Source: Streptomyces showdoensis (GTDB lineage: Bacteria > Actinomycetota > Actinomycetes > Streptomycetales > Streptomycetaceae). From it: a DNA stretch of 64,000 bases. Numbering within the stretch: the first letter of the stretch is position 1; every line of letters starts with the position of its first letter. The notes beneath the pieces are model-generated. The model worked only from the letters and a program-made list of their open reading frames with translations. It had not been told where the DNA came from and ran no database searches. Made by a program: the position numbers and the translations under genes. Location: contig NZ_BAAAXG010000016.1 in the NCBI RefSeq assembly GCF_039535475.1, positions 1-64,000 of the forward strand, in the 5' to 3' direction. Shown here piece after piece: positions 35,209 through 48,228 of the stretch.

Positions 35209-38200
35209 ATGCCTCCCTCCCCCGACGTCTCCCGCCGCACGCTGCTCGGCGGCGCCGCCGGTGCCGCCGTGCTCGCCTCGCTGCCGTTCAGCGTGCGCGA
35301 GGCGCTCGCCGCGCCCGCCCGCCCCGGCCGGCTGGAAGACATCGCGCATGTCGTCGTCCTGATGCAGGAGAACCGTTCCTTCGACCACTACTTCGGAACC
35401 CTCCCCGGCGTCCGCGGCGTCGGCGACCGCGTCGCCGTGCGCGGCGTCAACGGCAGGTCGGTCTTCCACCAGCCCGACCCCTCGCGCACCGAGGGCCACC
35501 TCGTCCCCTTCGCGATGAACGCGGCCCACACCAACGCCTACCGCAACGGCGCCCCCGCCTTCGGGTTCGTCGACTCCCTCCCCCTCTGGAACGACGGGCG
35601 GGCCGACGGCTACGTGACCGGGCGCAGCAGCGGCTGGCTCGGGCACGGGTTCTACGAGCTTGCCGACATGCCGTTCTACAACGCCCTCGCCAGCACCTTC
35701 ACGATCTGCGACCAGTACCACGCGTCGGTCCAGTGCAACACGAACACCAACCGCGACCACTTCATGACCGGCACGAGCGGTGGCACGGTCAACGACACCG
35801 TCGTCTACAACAACAGCTACATACCGGGCGGTTACACCTGGACCACGTACGCCGAGCGGCTCCAGAGCGCCGGCGTCACCTGGAAGACGTACCAGGCCCG
35901 GGACAACTACGACGACAACGCCCTCGCCTGGTTCCGGCCGTTCCAGCAGGCCAGGCCCGGCGAGCCGCTCCATGACCGGGGCATGGCGATGGTCGGCGCC
36001 GCGGCCGACCAGGGCGACGGCCACAAGATGGGCGACGCGCTCGTCGAGGCGTTCCGCGCCGACGTCGCCGCCGACCGCCTGCCGCAGGTGTCCTGGATCG
36101 TCGCCCCGGAGGCCCTCTCCGAGCACGCCAGCTGGCCCCCGCCGTTCGGCGAGCACCTCACCGCGCGCCTGATCGAGGCGCTCGCGGACCACCCCGAGGT
36201 GTGGGCCAAGACCGTCTTCATCCTCAACTACGACGAGCACGGCGGCTTCTTCGACCACTGCATGCCGCCGGTGCCGCCGCTCTCCGCCGACCGGGGCAAG
36301 GCGACCATGTCCGTGGACGGCGAGGTCGTCGTCCGGGTCAAGCGCACCGACGGCGCCGTCGCGATGCGCGTCGTCTCCCAGGACGGCCGCTACCGGGTCC
36401 GTGCGGCCGACGGCTCCCTCGCCTGGTCGGACACCCTGCCGGCCGGGGAGACCCTGGTCTCCGGACCGCACGCCATGGGTCTCGGCCTGCGGGTGCCGAT
36501 GCTCGTCGTGTCCCCGTGGACCCGCGGCGGCGTCGTCGACTCCACGGTCCTCGACCACACCTCCGTGATCCGCTTCCTGGAGCGCCGCTTCGGGGTGCGC
36601 GAGCCCAACATCAGCGCCTGGCGCCGCTCCGTCTCCGGTGACCTGACGTCCGTCTTCGACTTCTCCGGCGAGAACATCGTCTGGCCCGAACTGCCCGACA
36701 CCAGCGGCAACGTGGCGAAGGCCGACGCGGCCGCCGGGAAGCCGTCGATCGCCGTCCCCTCGCCGCAGTTCTTCCCCCGCCAGGCGCGCGGCACCCGGCC
36801 CGCCCGGCCCGTGCCGTACGCCCTGTCGCTGCGCTCCCGGGTCCGCGACGGCGAGGTCGAACTCGATCTCCGCAACAAGGGCCGCCAGGCGGCCGTCTTC
36901 CAGGTGTACGCGGAGCCCGGCAGCACCCCCGACTTCTACACCGTCGGTGCGGGCGAGCGGCTCTCCGGCGCCCGCGCGCTCCAGGACGGCGGTTACGACC
37001 TGCGGGTCCACGGCCCCAACGGTTCCCTGTGGGCGCTGCGCGGAGACGCCGACGACGCTCTGGAGGCCCGGCTGAAGGAGGAGTCGGACGGCGACCGCGC
37101 GTACGTGGAGATCGAGATCGAGAACCGCGGCCGGCGCTCCCGTACCGTCCTCGTCGGCGATCTGGCGTACGGCGGCGGCGTCCGTGAGGTCCGGGTCGGG
37201 GCGCGCGACGAGCGCAGCGTGAAGCTGCGGGTGCCGGCCGAGCGCTGGTACGACGTCGCCGTGAGCGCAGCCGACGACCCGCGGTTCCTGCGCCGCTTCG
37301 CCGGCCGTTTCGCCGACCGGCACGAGAACCGGCACCAGGACCGGCACCCGGGCCGCGGCGGGGGCCGCACCCGGGGCGTCACCGACCCGGCGATGGGTCT
37401 CGCCGACGCCCTCGTCGCCGAGCTCACCACGGCCGCCGGTGACGAGCCGGTCGTCGCGGGCGGGACCACGGCCCGGTTCAGCGCCACCGTGACCAACCGC
37501 GGGCCCGTCGAGCTCCACGACGTGACCGTCGCCCTCACCGTGCCGTCCGGATGGACGGCGAAGCCGGTCGCGGACGCCCCGCCGCGGACCTTGGCCTCCG
37601 GTTCCTCCTACGTCGCGAGCTGGGACGTCACCGCGTCGGCCGACGCCCCCGCGTACGGCTCCGCCCGGCTGCTCGCGGTCGCCCGGGGCCGCGCGGCGGA
37701 CGGTCTGCGCCTCGCGGACGGCGAGATCCAGGCCCGCATCGCCCCCTCCATGAGCGGGCACCTGCTCGCGGAGGACTTCCAGTCGCTCGCCGGGAAGCTG
37801 GTCCCGCGCGGCCAGGTGCTCGGCTGGACGGCGACGGCGCCGGAAGGCTGGTCGGTCGTCAACGCGGCCGCGATGCCCAAGGGCACGCCGATGTTCCAGG
37901 GCTGGACCTTCCACACCCGGCGCGCCTGGTCGGCCGGGGCCCAGAACCGGCCGAACTTCACCCGGGGCCTCGGCATCATCGCGGTCGCCGACCCCGACGA
38001 CTGGGACGACACGGGCGCGCCCGCGAGCAAGGGCCGCTTCGACTCGACCCTGGTCTCGCCCGCGGTCCCGATCGCGGCCGGACGCACGGCCCTCCGGGTG
38101 GACTTCGACTCCCACTACCGGCAGGAGGCCGATCAGAAGGCCGAGGTCCGCGCGGTCTTCGACACGGGCGAGGAGCAGATCGTGCTGCGGTACGGCCCGG

Positions 38201-38340
38201 GCTCGCCGGACGCCGAGAACACGGCGGTCGGCAAGGACCTCGTCGTCCCGGCGGGGGCTCGGACGGTGACGCTCCGGTTCCGGATGTACGACGCCGGGAA
38301 CAACTGGTACTGGGCGGTGGATCACATCCGCGTGAGCTGA
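35209..38340 (+). CDS. Phosphocholine-type phospholipase C, Tat-exported, with C-terminal extension
   Basis: This 1043-residue enzyme begins with a Tat signal (SRRTLLGGAAG, hydrophobic to about residue 34). The phosphoesterase domain starts near 42 with VVVLMQENRSFDHYFGTL, and includes HASVQCNTNTNRDHFMTG, DEHGGFFDH and SVIRFLERRFGVREPNIS. Two DUF756-type beta domains (about 510-690) are normal for the family. Then comes a NEW3-type domain (about 735-840, TARFSATVTNRGPVELHD) and a C-terminal ~190-residue module (LLAEDFQSL to WAVDHIRVS) that looks like a jelly-roll or lectin-type domain. It hydrolyses phosphatidylcholine or sphingomyelin outside the cell and releases phosphate for uptake. ATG 35209 follows AAGGAG. 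A PHO-box-like repeat upstream fits phosphate control. Confidence 0.9.
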   Translation: MPPSPDVSRRTLLGGAAGAAVLASLPFSVREALAAPARPGRLEDIAHVVVLMQENRSFDHYFGTLPGVRGVGDRVAVRGVNGRSVFHQPDPSRTEGHLVPFAMNAAHTNAYRNGAPAFGFVDSLPLWNDGRADGYVTGRSSGWLGHGFYELADMPFYNALASTFTICDQYHASVQCNTNTNRDHFMTGTSGGTVNDTVVYNNSYIPGGYTWTTYAERLQSAGVTWKTYQARDNYDDNALAWFRPFQQARPGEPLHDRGMAMVGAAADQGDGHKMGDALVEAFRADVAADRLPQVSWIVAPEALSEHASWPPPFGEHLTARLIEALADHPEVWAKTVFILNYDEHGGFFDHCMPPVPPLSADRGKATMSVDGEVVVRVKRTDGAVAMRVVSQDGRYRVRAADGSLAWSDTLPAGETLVSGPHAMGLGLRVPMLVVSPWTRGGVVDSTVLDHTSVIRFLERRFGVREPNISAWRRSVSGDLTSVFDFSGENIVWPELPDTSGNVAKADAAAGKPSIAVPSPQFFPRQARGTRPARPVPYALSLRSRVRDGEVELDLRNKGRQAAVFQVYAEPGSTPDFYTVGAGERLSGARALQDGGYDLRVHGPNGSLWALRGDADDALEARLKEESDGDRAYVEIEIENRGRRSRTVLVGDLAYGGGVREVRVGARDERSVKLRVPAERWYDVAVSAADDPRFLRRFAGRFADRHENRHQDRHPGRGGGRTRGVTDPAMGLADALVAELTTAAGDEPVVAGGTTARFSATVTNRGPVELHDVTVALTVPSGWTAKPVADAPPRTLASGSSYVASWDVTASADAPAYGSARLLAVARGRAADGLRLADGEIQARIAPSMSGHLLAEDFQSLAGKLVPRGQVLGWTATAPEGWSVVNAAAMPKGTPMFQGWTFHTRRAWSAGAQNRPNFTRGLGIIAVADPDDWDDTGAPASKGRFDSTLVSPAVPIAAGRTALRVDFDSHYRQEADQKAEVRAVFDTGEEQIVLRYGPGSPDAENTAVGKDLVVPAGARTVTLRFRMYDAGNNWYWAVDHIRVS

Positions 38341-38349
38341 CGTGCGTAC

Positions 38350-38380
38350 GGGCGGTGACCGGCGACCCCGGTCACCGCCC
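38350..38380. terminator. Bidirectional hairpin terminator between phospholipase C and LysR genes
   Basis: A perfect 13-bp stem (GGGCGGTGACCGG/CCGGTCACCGCCC) with a 5-nt loop starts 10 nt after the phospholipase stop and ends 18 nt past the stop of the convergent LysR gene. GGTTCTT follows on the plus strand. Confidence 0.8.
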
Positions 38381-38398
38381 GGTTCTTCCGGGCTCCGG

Positions 38399-39346
38399 TC
38401 AGCTCCTCGCCCGGGGCCCGCAGAGGGCTTCGCGCAGGTGGGCCGCTTCCTCGTCGAGGTGCTGGAGCAGGGCCTGGAGGGCGGGGCTGCGGGTGCGGTG
38501 GGCGACCTCGGTCGTTCCGACGGTGCGGCCCACCGAGGGGAGTTCGACCGGGAGGGCGGCGAGCTGCTCGTCGTCGCGGAGGACCAGTTCGGGGAGCAGG
38601 GCGACCATGTCGGTCTGGAGGAGCAGGGCCCTCATGGTGAGGATCGACGTGCACTCGACCCGGTCGCCGGGGAGCTCGAGACCCCGGTCGGCGAAGAGCG
38701 CCCCGAGTTCCTGGCGCAGCGCGGTCTGTTCGACGGGCAGGATCCACGGGTGGCCGAGGGTGTCGGTGAGGGTGACGCAGGGGTCGTCGAGCAGGGGGTG
38801 GCCGGAGCGGACGGCGAGCCGGATGCGTTCCCGGTAGAGCCGGCGCTGGCGGAGTCCGTCACCTTCCTTCGGCGCGGGGCCCACCCGGCCCACGATGACG
38901 TCGAGTTCGCCCGCGAGGAGCGCCGGGTGGAGGACGTCCGGAGTGCCCTCGCGGACGACGACCGTGAGCCGGGGCCGCTCCCGCTTCAGCCGGGCGACGG
39001 CCCGGGGCAACAGGACGTTGGTGCCCGCGAGGAGCGCGCCGACGGTCACCGTGCCGTCCTGGCCCTGGCGCAGTCCGGTGAGGTGTTCGGCGGCGCGCCG
39101 CATCTCGGCGAGGACGGCGCGGGCGTGTTCGGTGAGGGCCTGGCCGTAGAGCGTGGGCCGCATGCCGCGGGGGACGCGGACGAAGAGCGGCAGGTCGGCG
39201 ATGGCCTCCAGCTCGCGCAGGGTGCGGGTGGCGGCGGGCTGGGTGAGGTGGAGGGTCTCGGCGGCCCTCGCCACGCTGCCCTGGTCGACGATCGCGACGA
39301 GCAGGGTCAGGTGACGGAACTTCAGGCGGCCGTCCAGGAGGTCCAT
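38399..39346 (-). CDS. LysR-family regulator of the 3-hydroxyanthranilate operon
   Basis: This 315-residue LTTR has an N-terminal winged HTH (residues 8-66, RHLTLLVAIVDQGSVARAAE then LHLTQPAATRTLRELE) and a periplasmic-binding-like effector domain (about 95-300) of the GbpR/CbhB-like sort (GALLAGTNVLLPRAVARLK). ATG 39346 is preceded by GAGGAG. It is divergent from the nine-gene catabolic operon starting at 39535, with a 20-bp near-palindrome between them. By the usual LTTR logic it activates the operon when bound to a pathway intermediate, perhaps 3-hydroxyanthranilate, anthranilate or aminomuconate. Which effector is inference. Confidence 0.88.
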   Translation of the reverse strand: MDLLDGRLKFRHLTLLVAIVDQGSVARAAETLHLTQPAATRTLRELEAIADLPLFVRVPRGMRPTLYGQALTEHARAVLAEMRRAAEHLTGLRQGQDGTVTVGALLAGTNVLLPRAVARLKRERPRLTVVVREGTPDVLHPALLAGELDVIVGRVGPAPKEGDGLRQRRLYRERIRLAVRSGHPLLDDPCVTLTDTLGHPWILPVEQTALRQELGALFADRGLELPGDRVECTSILTMRALLLQTDMVALLPELVLRDDEQLAALPVELPSVGRTVGTTEVAHRTRSPALQALLQHLDEEAAHLREALCGPRARS

Positions 39347-39401
39347 CTGCGGGGCTCCTCGCGGGAGGGGTGGGGGGGGCGGGAGGGGCGCCACTCCCCT
39401 G

Positions 39402-39421
39402 CCATAGCGATCTCGGTATGG
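39402..39421. promoter_or_regulatory. Candidate LysR operator (CCATA-N10-TATGG)
   Basis: The 20-bp element CCATAGCGATCTCGGTATGG has matching half-sites at 8 of 10 base pairs. It lies 55 bp upstream of the LysR start and about 113 bp upstream of the operon start. Its core has T and A spaced 12 apart, close to the LTTR T-N11-A box. Confidence 0.5.
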
Positions 39422-39534
39422 GAAGAGCGCTTTTTGGCATTGGTTCGGCATAGCTTGATGGGCGCATGATACCGGCACGCGCCGGGACACCTGATCCGAA
39501 GTCCCGGCCTGGTATCGCAACGGAGGTCTGCAAG

Positions 39535-40962
39535 GTGCGCTCACCTGTGCGGCATTACGTAGGGGGCGGGTTCGACGGCTCGGGCGTGCCGTTCCCGCTC
39601 GTCGACCCGGTCCGGGGCACCACCGCGGGCGAGGCGCCCGCGGCCTCCCGGGAGCTGGTGGACCGCGCGGTCGACGCGGCCCGCGCCGCTCTGAGCGGAC
39701 CGTGGGCCTCCTGGAGCCCGGCCGAGCGCGCCCGGCTGCTGCACCGGATCGCCGACGGCATCGAAGCGCGGTTCGAGGAGTTCGTCGACGCCGAGTGCGC
39801 CGACACGGGCAAGCCCCGGGAGCTGGCCTCGACGGTCGACATCCCGCGCGCCGTCGCCAACTTCCGCTCGTACGCCGACCTGCTCGTCGGCCGTGCCGAG
39901 CGGTCCTGGAACACGCCCACGCCCGACGGGCGCGGCGCCCTGAACTACACGGTGCACAAGCCGCTCGGCGTGGTCGCGGTGATCTCGCCGTGGAACCTGC
40001 CCCTGCTCCTCCTCACCTGGAAGGTGGCCCCGGCGCTCGCGACGGGCAACACCGTGGTCGCCAAGCCCTCCGAACTCACCCCGGGCACGGCCTGCCTGCT
40101 GGCGGAGGTGATGGCCGGGGCGGAGCTGCCGCCGGGTGTCTTCAACCTCGTGCACGGCGGTGGCGGGGACGCCGCCGGCCAGTGGCTCACCGAGCACCCG
40201 GGGGTGGACGCCGTCGCGTTCACCGGGGAGTCCCGCACCGGTTCGACGATCATGCGGGCCGTCGCCGGGCGGCTGGCCCCCGTCTCCTTCGAGCTGGGCG
40301 GCAAGAACGCCGGGCTCGTCTTCGCCGACGCGGATCTGGAGCGGGCGGTGGAGGGCACCCTCCGCTCGGCGTTCACCCACAGCGGGCAGGTGTGCCTGTG
40401 CACCGAGCGGGTGTACGTGGAGCGGCCGGTGTTCGACGCGTTCGCCGAGGCGCTGGCGGCCGGGGCGCGGGAGTTGACCGGCTACGGCCCGATGGTCTCC
40501 GCCGCGCACCGCGACAAGGTGCTCGGCTACCTCGGGAAGGCGGCGGCCGACGGCCGGATCCTCGCGGGCGGCGGGGTGCCGCGGTTCGGGGACGACCGGG
40601 ACGGCGGCTTCTGGGTGGAGCCGACCGTGCTGACCGGACTGCCCGAGGACCACCCGGCGGTACGGGAGGAGATCTTCGGTCCCGTCGTGCACCTGGCGCC
40701 GTTCGACACCGAGGAGGAGGCGCTGGCGCTCGCCAACGCCGGACCCTACGGGCTGGCCGCCACGGTGTGGACGGGCGACGTGAGCCGGGCGCACCGGGTC
40801 GCCCCGGCCCTCGACGTCGGCATCGCCTGGGTCAACACCTGGAACCTGCGCGATCTGCGCACCCCCTTCGGCGGCGTGAAGGCGTCCGGCATCGGCCGTG
40901 AGGGCGGCGACCATTCCCTCGACTTCTTCTCCGAACCGATGAATGTGTGCGTGAAGCTGTGA
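39535..40962 (+). CDS. 2-Aminomuconate 6-semialdehyde dehydrogenase
   Basis: This 475-residue NAD-dependent aldehyde dehydrogenase oxidises 2-aminomuconate semialdehyde (or 2-hydroxymuconate semialdehyde) to the acid. Family motifs are SPWNLP (151-156), the NAD-site FTGESRTGS (229-237), general base Glu253 in FELGGKN and nucleophile Cys287 in SGQVCLC. The C-terminal [14 protein letters not shown] is typical of this AMSDH/HMSDH subgroup. GTG 39535 is chosen for GGAGG at 39522-39526. It is the first gene of the operon and overlaps the next gene by GTGA. Pathway placement after the ACMS decarboxylase encoded downstream supports the aminomuconate substrate over a catechol meta-pathway one. It corresponds to nbaE of 2-nitrobenzoate degraders. 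Confidence 0.9.
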   Translation: MRSPVRHYVGGGFDGSGVPFPLVDPVRGTTAGEAPAASRELVDRAVDAARAALSGPWASWSPAERARLLHRIADGIEARFEEFVDAECADTGKPRELASTVDIPRAVANFRSYADLLVGRAERSWNTPTPDGRGALNYTVHKPLGVVAVISPWNLPLLLLTWKVAPALATGNTVVAKPSELTPGTACLLAEVMAGAELPPGVFNLVHGGGGDAAGQWLTEHPGVDAVAFTGESRTGSTIMRAVAGRLAPVSFELGGKNAGLVFADADLERAVEGTLRSAFTHSGQVCLCTERVYVERPVFDAFAEALAAGARELTGYGPMVSAAHRDKVLGYLGKAAADGRILAGGGVPRFGDDRDGGFWVEPTVLTGLPEDHPAVREEIFGPVVHLAPFDTEEEALALANAGPYGLAATVWTGDVSRAHRVAPALDVGIAWVNTWNLRDLRTPFGGVKASGIGREGGDHSLDFFSEPMNVCVKL

Positions 40963-41836
40963 ACACCGTCGCCGCGAACACCACGAGCACCACGCGCACG
41001 GCGAGCAGCGCGAGTACCGCGGACGCGCCTGCCGTCGACCCGGCGGTGGAGTCGGCCGCCGAGCGCCTCGACACGGCGCGCCGGACGGGCGTGCCGTGCG
41101 CCCCGGTCCGTGACCTGCTGCCGCCCGGGGACCTGGACGCCGCCTATGCCGTCCAGACCCTGCTGAGCGACCGGCTGGTCGCCTCCGGGCGCCGGATCAC
41201 CGGCTGGAAGATCGGGCTGACCTCACCGGCGGTGCAGGCCCAACTGGGTGTCGACACACCGGACTTCGGCCCGCTGTTCGACGACACGGCCGTCCCTGAC
41301 GGGGCCGAGATCCCCTGGGGCGCGGTGCTCCAGCCCCGCGCCGAGGCCGAGGTCGCCCTCGTCCTCGGCCACGACCTCCCGCACGAGCGGCACACCGTGG
41401 CCGACGTGATCCGGGCGACGGCCTTCGCGCTGCCCGCCGTCGAGGTGGTCGGCAGCCGGATCCGCGACTGGGACATCACGGCCGTGGACACCATCGCCGA
41501 CAACGCCTCCAGCGGCGTGTACGTCCTGGGCACCCGCCCCGCACTCCTGCGGGAACTCGACCTGCGGACCGCCGGGATGGTCCTCGAACGGCGCGGCGAG
41601 CCGGTCTCCACCGGGGCGGGCGCGGCCTGTCTGGGCAATCCGCTGCACGCGGCCGTCTGGCTCGCGGACACGCTGGCGCGGCTCGGCCGACCGCTGCGGG
41701 CCGGGGACACCGTGCTCACGGGGGCGCTCGGCCCGATGACCGCCGTCGAACCCGGCGACGTCCTCGAAGCCCGTATCGACGGTCTCGGTTCGGTCCGCGC
41801 GGCCTTCGGCCGCCCCGCGCCGGAAGGGGACGCCCG

Positions 41837-41840
<4 letters not shown>
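40959..41840 (+). CDS. 2-Oxopent-4-enoate (2-keto-4-pentenoate) hydratase
   Basis: This 293-residue member of the MhpD/fumarylacetoacetase-like fold adds water to 2-oxopent-4-enoate, giving 4-hydroxy-2-oxovalerate. Telling segments are [17 protein letters not shown] (hydratase-type, about 88-104), FGPLFDD, the metal-ligand region [11 protein letters not shown] (Glu-x-Glu) and [11 protein letters not shown]. The N-terminal ~25 residues are a Thr/Ala/Ser-rich tail not found in the core fold. GTG 40959 overlaps the previous stop by 4 nt; the in-frame GTG at 40947 is an alternative. It works with the decarboxylase encoded next, with which it forms a physical complex in other meta pathways. Confidence 0.88.
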
Positions 41841-44730
<2,890 letters not shown>

Positions 44731-44734
<4 letters not shown>

Positions 44735-45663
44735 GGGCCGCCGTGATCGGGTCGGGCAACATCGGCACCGACCTGCTCATCAAGATGATCCGGGGCTCGG
44801 GGGCGGTCACCGCCGCCGCGATGATCGGCATCGACCCGGAGTCCGACGGGCTCGCCCGGGCCCGCAGGCTGTCCGTCGCGACCAGCGCGGACGGCGTCGC
44901 GGGGCTCATCGCCCTCGACGAGTTCGACTCGATCGACCTCGTCTTCGACGCCACCTCCGCCGCCGCGCACCACCGCAACGCCGCCGCGCTCGCCCCGTAC
45001 GGCAAGCGGATCGTCGACCTGACCCCGGCGGCCATCGGTCCGTACGTGGTCCCGCCCGTCAACCTCGACGAGCACCTCGACGCCCCCAACCTCAACATGG
45101 TCACCTGCGGCGGTCAGGCCACGGTCCCGATCGTCTCCGCCGTCTCGGCGGTGGCGCCCGTGCACTACGCGGAGATCGTCGCCTCGATCGCCTCGCGGTC
45201 GGCGGGCCCCGGCACCCGGGCCAACATCGACGAGTTCACCGAGACCACCTCCCGCGCCCTGGAGCGGGTCGGCGGCGCCGCCCGGGGCAAGGCCATCATC
45301 ATCCTGAATCCGGCGGAGCCCGCGCTGCTCATGCGGGACACCGTCCACTGCCTCGTCGATGACTGCGACACCGAGCGGGTGGCCGCCTCCGTGCGCGCGA
45401 TGGCCGAGTCCGTCGCCGCGTACGTCCCCGGCTACCGGCTCAAGCAGGAACCGCAGTTCCGCCGGATCCGCGAGGACGACCCGCTCGCCCGGCTCGCCGG
45501 CGGCCCACGGACCGGCGGCGGCGCACGGCTCCTCGTCTCCGTGTACCTGGAGGTGGAGGGCGCCGCCCACTACCTCCCGGCCTACGCCGGAAACCTCGAC
45601 ATCATGACCTCCGCCGCGCTGCGCACCGCCGAGCGCCTGGCCGAACGGAGCCCGGCCCGATGA
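44731..45663 (+). CDS. Acetaldehyde dehydrogenase, CoA-acylating (MhpF/DmpF type)
   Basis: This 310-residue NAD- and CoA-dependent enzyme turns acetaldehyde into acetyl-CoA. It has a Rossmann GSGNIG (7-12), catalytic Cys126 in [10 protein letters not shown], the [12 protein letters not shown] segment and a C-terminal [18 protein letters not shown] dimer strand, shortened here to [16 protein letters not shown]. Family members form a channelling complex with the hydroxyoxovalerate aldolase, which is encoded immediately downstream and overlapped by 4 nt. The loop [14 protein letters not shown] is standard. It corresponds to nbaJ. Confidence 0.93.
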
Positions 45664-46763
45664 CCTCCGTCTACGTCCAGGACGTCACCCTGCGGGACGG
45701 CATGCACGCCGTGTCGCACCGCTACACCCTCGACCAGGTCCGGGCCGTCGCCGCCGCCCTGGAGGCCGCCGGCGTCGACGCCGTCGAGGTCGCCCACGGC
45801 GACGGGCTCTCCGGCTCCTCCGTCACCTACGGCCCCGGCGCGCACACCGACTGGGAGTGGCTGGAGGCGGCGGCCGGGGTGCTCGACCGCGCACGGCTCA
45901 CCACCCTTCTGCTGCCCGGGGTGGGCACGGCCGAGGACCTCCGGCGCGCGCACTCCCTCGGCGTCACCTCCGTGCGGGTCGCGACGCACTGCACCGAGGC
46001 CGACATCGCCGCCCAGCACATCGGCCTCGCCCGGGAACTCGGCATGGACGTGTCCGGCTTCCTGATGATGTCCCACATGGCCCCGCCGGCCGAACTGGCC
46101 GCCCAGGCCCGGCTCATGGAGTCGTACGGAGCGCACTGCGTCTACGTCACGGACTCGGGCGGCCGGCTCACCATGGACGGCGTACGGGACCGGGTCCGCG
46201 CCTACCGCGACGTGCTCGACCCGGCCACCGAGATCGGCATCCACGCCCACCACAACCTGGGCCTGGGCGTCGCCAACAGCATCACCGCCGTGGAGGCGGG
46301 CGCGTACCGTGTCGACGCCTCGCTCGCGGGCCAGGGCGCCGGAGCGGGCAACGCCCCGCTCGAACCCACGGTGGCCGTCTTCGACCTGCTGGGCTGGGAG
46401 CACGGCTGCTCGCTGTTCCCGCTGATGGACGCGGCCGAGGAGCTCGTACGACCGACGCAGGACAGGCCCGTGCGGGTCGACCGGGAGACGCTGACCCTCG
46501 GCTACGCCGGGGTGTACTCCAGCTTCCTGCGGCACGCGGAGGCCACCGCCCTGCGCCACGGGCTCGACACCCGTGACCTGCTGGTCGAGGCGGGACGGCG
46601 GCGGCTCGTCGGCGGGCAGGAGGACCTGCTCGCGGACATCGCGCTGGACCTCGTCGCAGGGCGAGGTCCGGCCGGACCCCCGCCCGCCGCCGGCTCCACT
46701 CCCCCCGCCGCCCACCCCGCCGCCTCCCCCTCCCTCTCTCCCGCCCACGTCACGACGGAGTGA
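45660..46763 (+). CDS. 4-Hydroxy-2-oxovalerate aldolase (MhpE/DmpG type)
   Basis: This 367-residue HMGL-like TIM barrel splits 4-hydroxy-2-oxovalerate into pyruvate and acetaldehyde. [11 protein letters not shown] (10-20, catalytic Arg, metal Asp and His) and the metal pair [12 protein letters not shown] (about 199-210) are diagnostic, together with the [10 protein letters not shown] loop and the C-terminal communication domain [11 protein letters not shown]. It pairs with the acetaldehyde dehydrogenase just upstream in a bifunctional complex. The final ~30 residues are Pro/Ala/Ser-rich and extra to the family length. Kynureninase starts at or just after its stop. Confidence 0.94.
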   Translation: MTSVYVQDVTLRDGMHAVSHRYTLDQVRAVAAALEAAGVDAVEVAHGDGLSGSSVTYGPGAHTDWEWLEAAAGVLDRARLTTLLLPGVGTAEDLRRAHSLGVTSVRVATHCTEADIAAQHIGLARELGMDVSGFLMMSHMAPPAELAAQARLMESYGAHCVYVTDSGGRLTMDGVRDRVRAYRDVLDPATEIGIHAHHNLGLGVANSITAVEAGAYRVDASLAGQGAGAGNAPLEPTVAVFDLLGWEHGCSLFPLMDAAEELVRPTQDRPVRVDRETLTLGYAGVYSSFLRHAEATALRHGLDTRDLLVEAGRRRLVGGQEDLLADIALDLVAGRGPAGPPPAAGSTPPAAHPAASPSLSPAHVTTE

Positions 46764-46768
46764 CCGCC

Positions 46769-48040
46769 ATGCCGACCCCGCCCACGCCCACGCCCACGTC
46801 CACGACGCTCGCCGACCGCGCCGCCGCGCTCGACGCCGCCGACGCCCTCGCTCACGTCCGGGACCGCTTCCTCCTCCCCGAGGGGGTCGTCTACCTCGAC
46901 GGGAACTCCCTCGGGGCCCTCCCCGCGGCCGTGCCCGCCGCCGTCGAGGACGCGGTGCACCGCCAGTGGGGCACCGACCTGATCCGCTCCTGGAACGCCA
47001 ACGGCTGGTGGGAGGCGCCCGTGCGGACGGGCGACGCCATCGGCCGGCTCGTCGGCGCCGCCCCGGGCCAGGTGGTCGCCGGGGACTCCACCAGCGTCCA
47101 GCTGTTCAACACCCTGCTCGCCGCCGCCCGGCTGCGCCCCGGCCGCCGGCTGCTCCTGACCGACCCCGACCACTTCCCCACCGACCAGTACATCGCCGAC
47201 TCGGTGGGCCGGCTGCTCGGCCTCGACGTCCGCCGGGTGCCGGCCCGCGAGGCCGCCGCCGTGCTGGCCGCCGAGGGCCCGGACGTCGCCGTCGCCGCGT
47301 ACGCCCCGGTGGACTACCGCACCGGTGAGCTGCACGACATGGCGGCACTCACGGCCGCCGCGCACGCGGCCGGGGCCCTGGTCCACTGGGACCTGTGCCA
47401 CGCGGCGGGCGCCCTGCCCGTGCGGCTGGACGCGATCGGGGCCGACTTCGCCGTCGGCTGCGGCTACAAGTACCTCTCCGGCGGCCCCGGCGCCCCCGCG
47501 TTCGGGTACGTCGCCCACCGCCACCAGGCGGAGTTCGACCACCCGCTGACCGGCTGGCACGGGCACGCGGAGCCGTTCGCGATGTCCGGTGCGTACGCCC
47601 CCGCCCCAGGGATCACCCGTGCCCGGATCGGCACCCCGCCGCTCCTCTCGCTGATCGCCCTGGAGGCCGCGCTGACGGCCTACGAGGGCGTGGACATGGA
47701 GGCGCTGCGGGCCAAGAGCCTCTCCCTGACCGGCTTCTTCCAGGAGTGCGCGGACTCCCTGCTCGACGGCCTCGGCTTCACGATGGCCACCCCGCGCGAG
47801 CCCGCCCGCCGGGGCAGCCAGGTCGCGCTGCGGCACCCGGAGGCGTACCCGCTGATCGCCGCGCTCACCGCGCGCGGCGTCATCGGGGACATGCGCGCCC
47901 CGGACCTGCTGCGCTTCGGATTCAACGCCCTCTACCTCACCCACGCGGACGTCCTGCACGCGGTGGGCGAGCTGCGGTCGATCGTGACCTCCGGGGCCCA
48001 CCTGGCCGCGGAGCACCAGCAGCGGCCGACGGTCACCTGA
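46769..48040 (+). CDS. kynU: Kynureninase
   Basis: This 423-residue fold-type I PLP enzyme cleaves kynurenine to anthranilate, or 3-hydroxykynurenine to 3-hydroxyanthranilate, plus alanine. It has YLDGNSLGALP near the N-terminus, the SWNANGWWEAP and GDSTSVQLFN PLP-phosphate loop, a VHWDLCHAAGALPV strand with the cofactor Asp, and the lysine motif GCGYKYLSGGPGAPAF. The start is ATG 46769 with GGAG 9 nt before; GTG 46760, which would overlap the aldolase stop by 4 nt like the other junctions, adds three residues. As the last enzyme of the operon it feeds the dioxygenase, showing that tryptophan/kynurenine is the likely source. No kynurenine monooxygenase, formamidase or tryptophan dioxygenase is in the window. 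Confidence 0.95.
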   Translation: MPTPPTPTPTSTTLADRAAALDAADALAHVRDRFLLPEGVVYLDGNSLGALPAAVPAAVEDAVHRQWGTDLIRSWNANGWWEAPVRTGDAIGRLVGAAPGQVVAGDSTSVQLFNTLLAAARLRPGRRLLLTDPDHFPTDQYIADSVGRLLGLDVRRVPAREAAAVLAAEGPDVAVAAYAPVDYRTGELHDMAALTAAAHAAGALVHWDLCHAAGALPVRLDAIGADFAVGCGYKYLSGGPGAPAFGYVAHRHQAEFDHPLTGWHGHAEPFAMSGAYAPAPGITRARIGTPPLLSLIALEAALTAYEGVDMEALRAKSLSLTGFFQECADSLLDGLGFTMATPREPARRGSQVALRHPEAYPLIAALTARGVIGDMRAPDLLRFGFNALYLTHADVLHAVGELRSIVTSGAHLAAEHQQRPTVT

Positions 48041-48228
48041 GGTCCCCGGACCTCCCCCGCACACCCACCCACAGCCGGTCCGCGCGATCCCCGAGCCGAC
48101 GCCAGGCCGTCGCAGGGCCGCTGCCAAGCCGCCGCCCCGGGCGGTCGGCCGCCGCGCGGGCCGGAACCCTCGCACGTCTCTCCCACCCGTTTCTCACCGC
48201 CGAGAACCCGAGCACCCCGAGGACCCCC

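Noticed and set aside
35146..38325. Long open frame (1059 codons) antisense to phospholipase C
   Set aside because: Same GC artefact; no ribosome site or domain.
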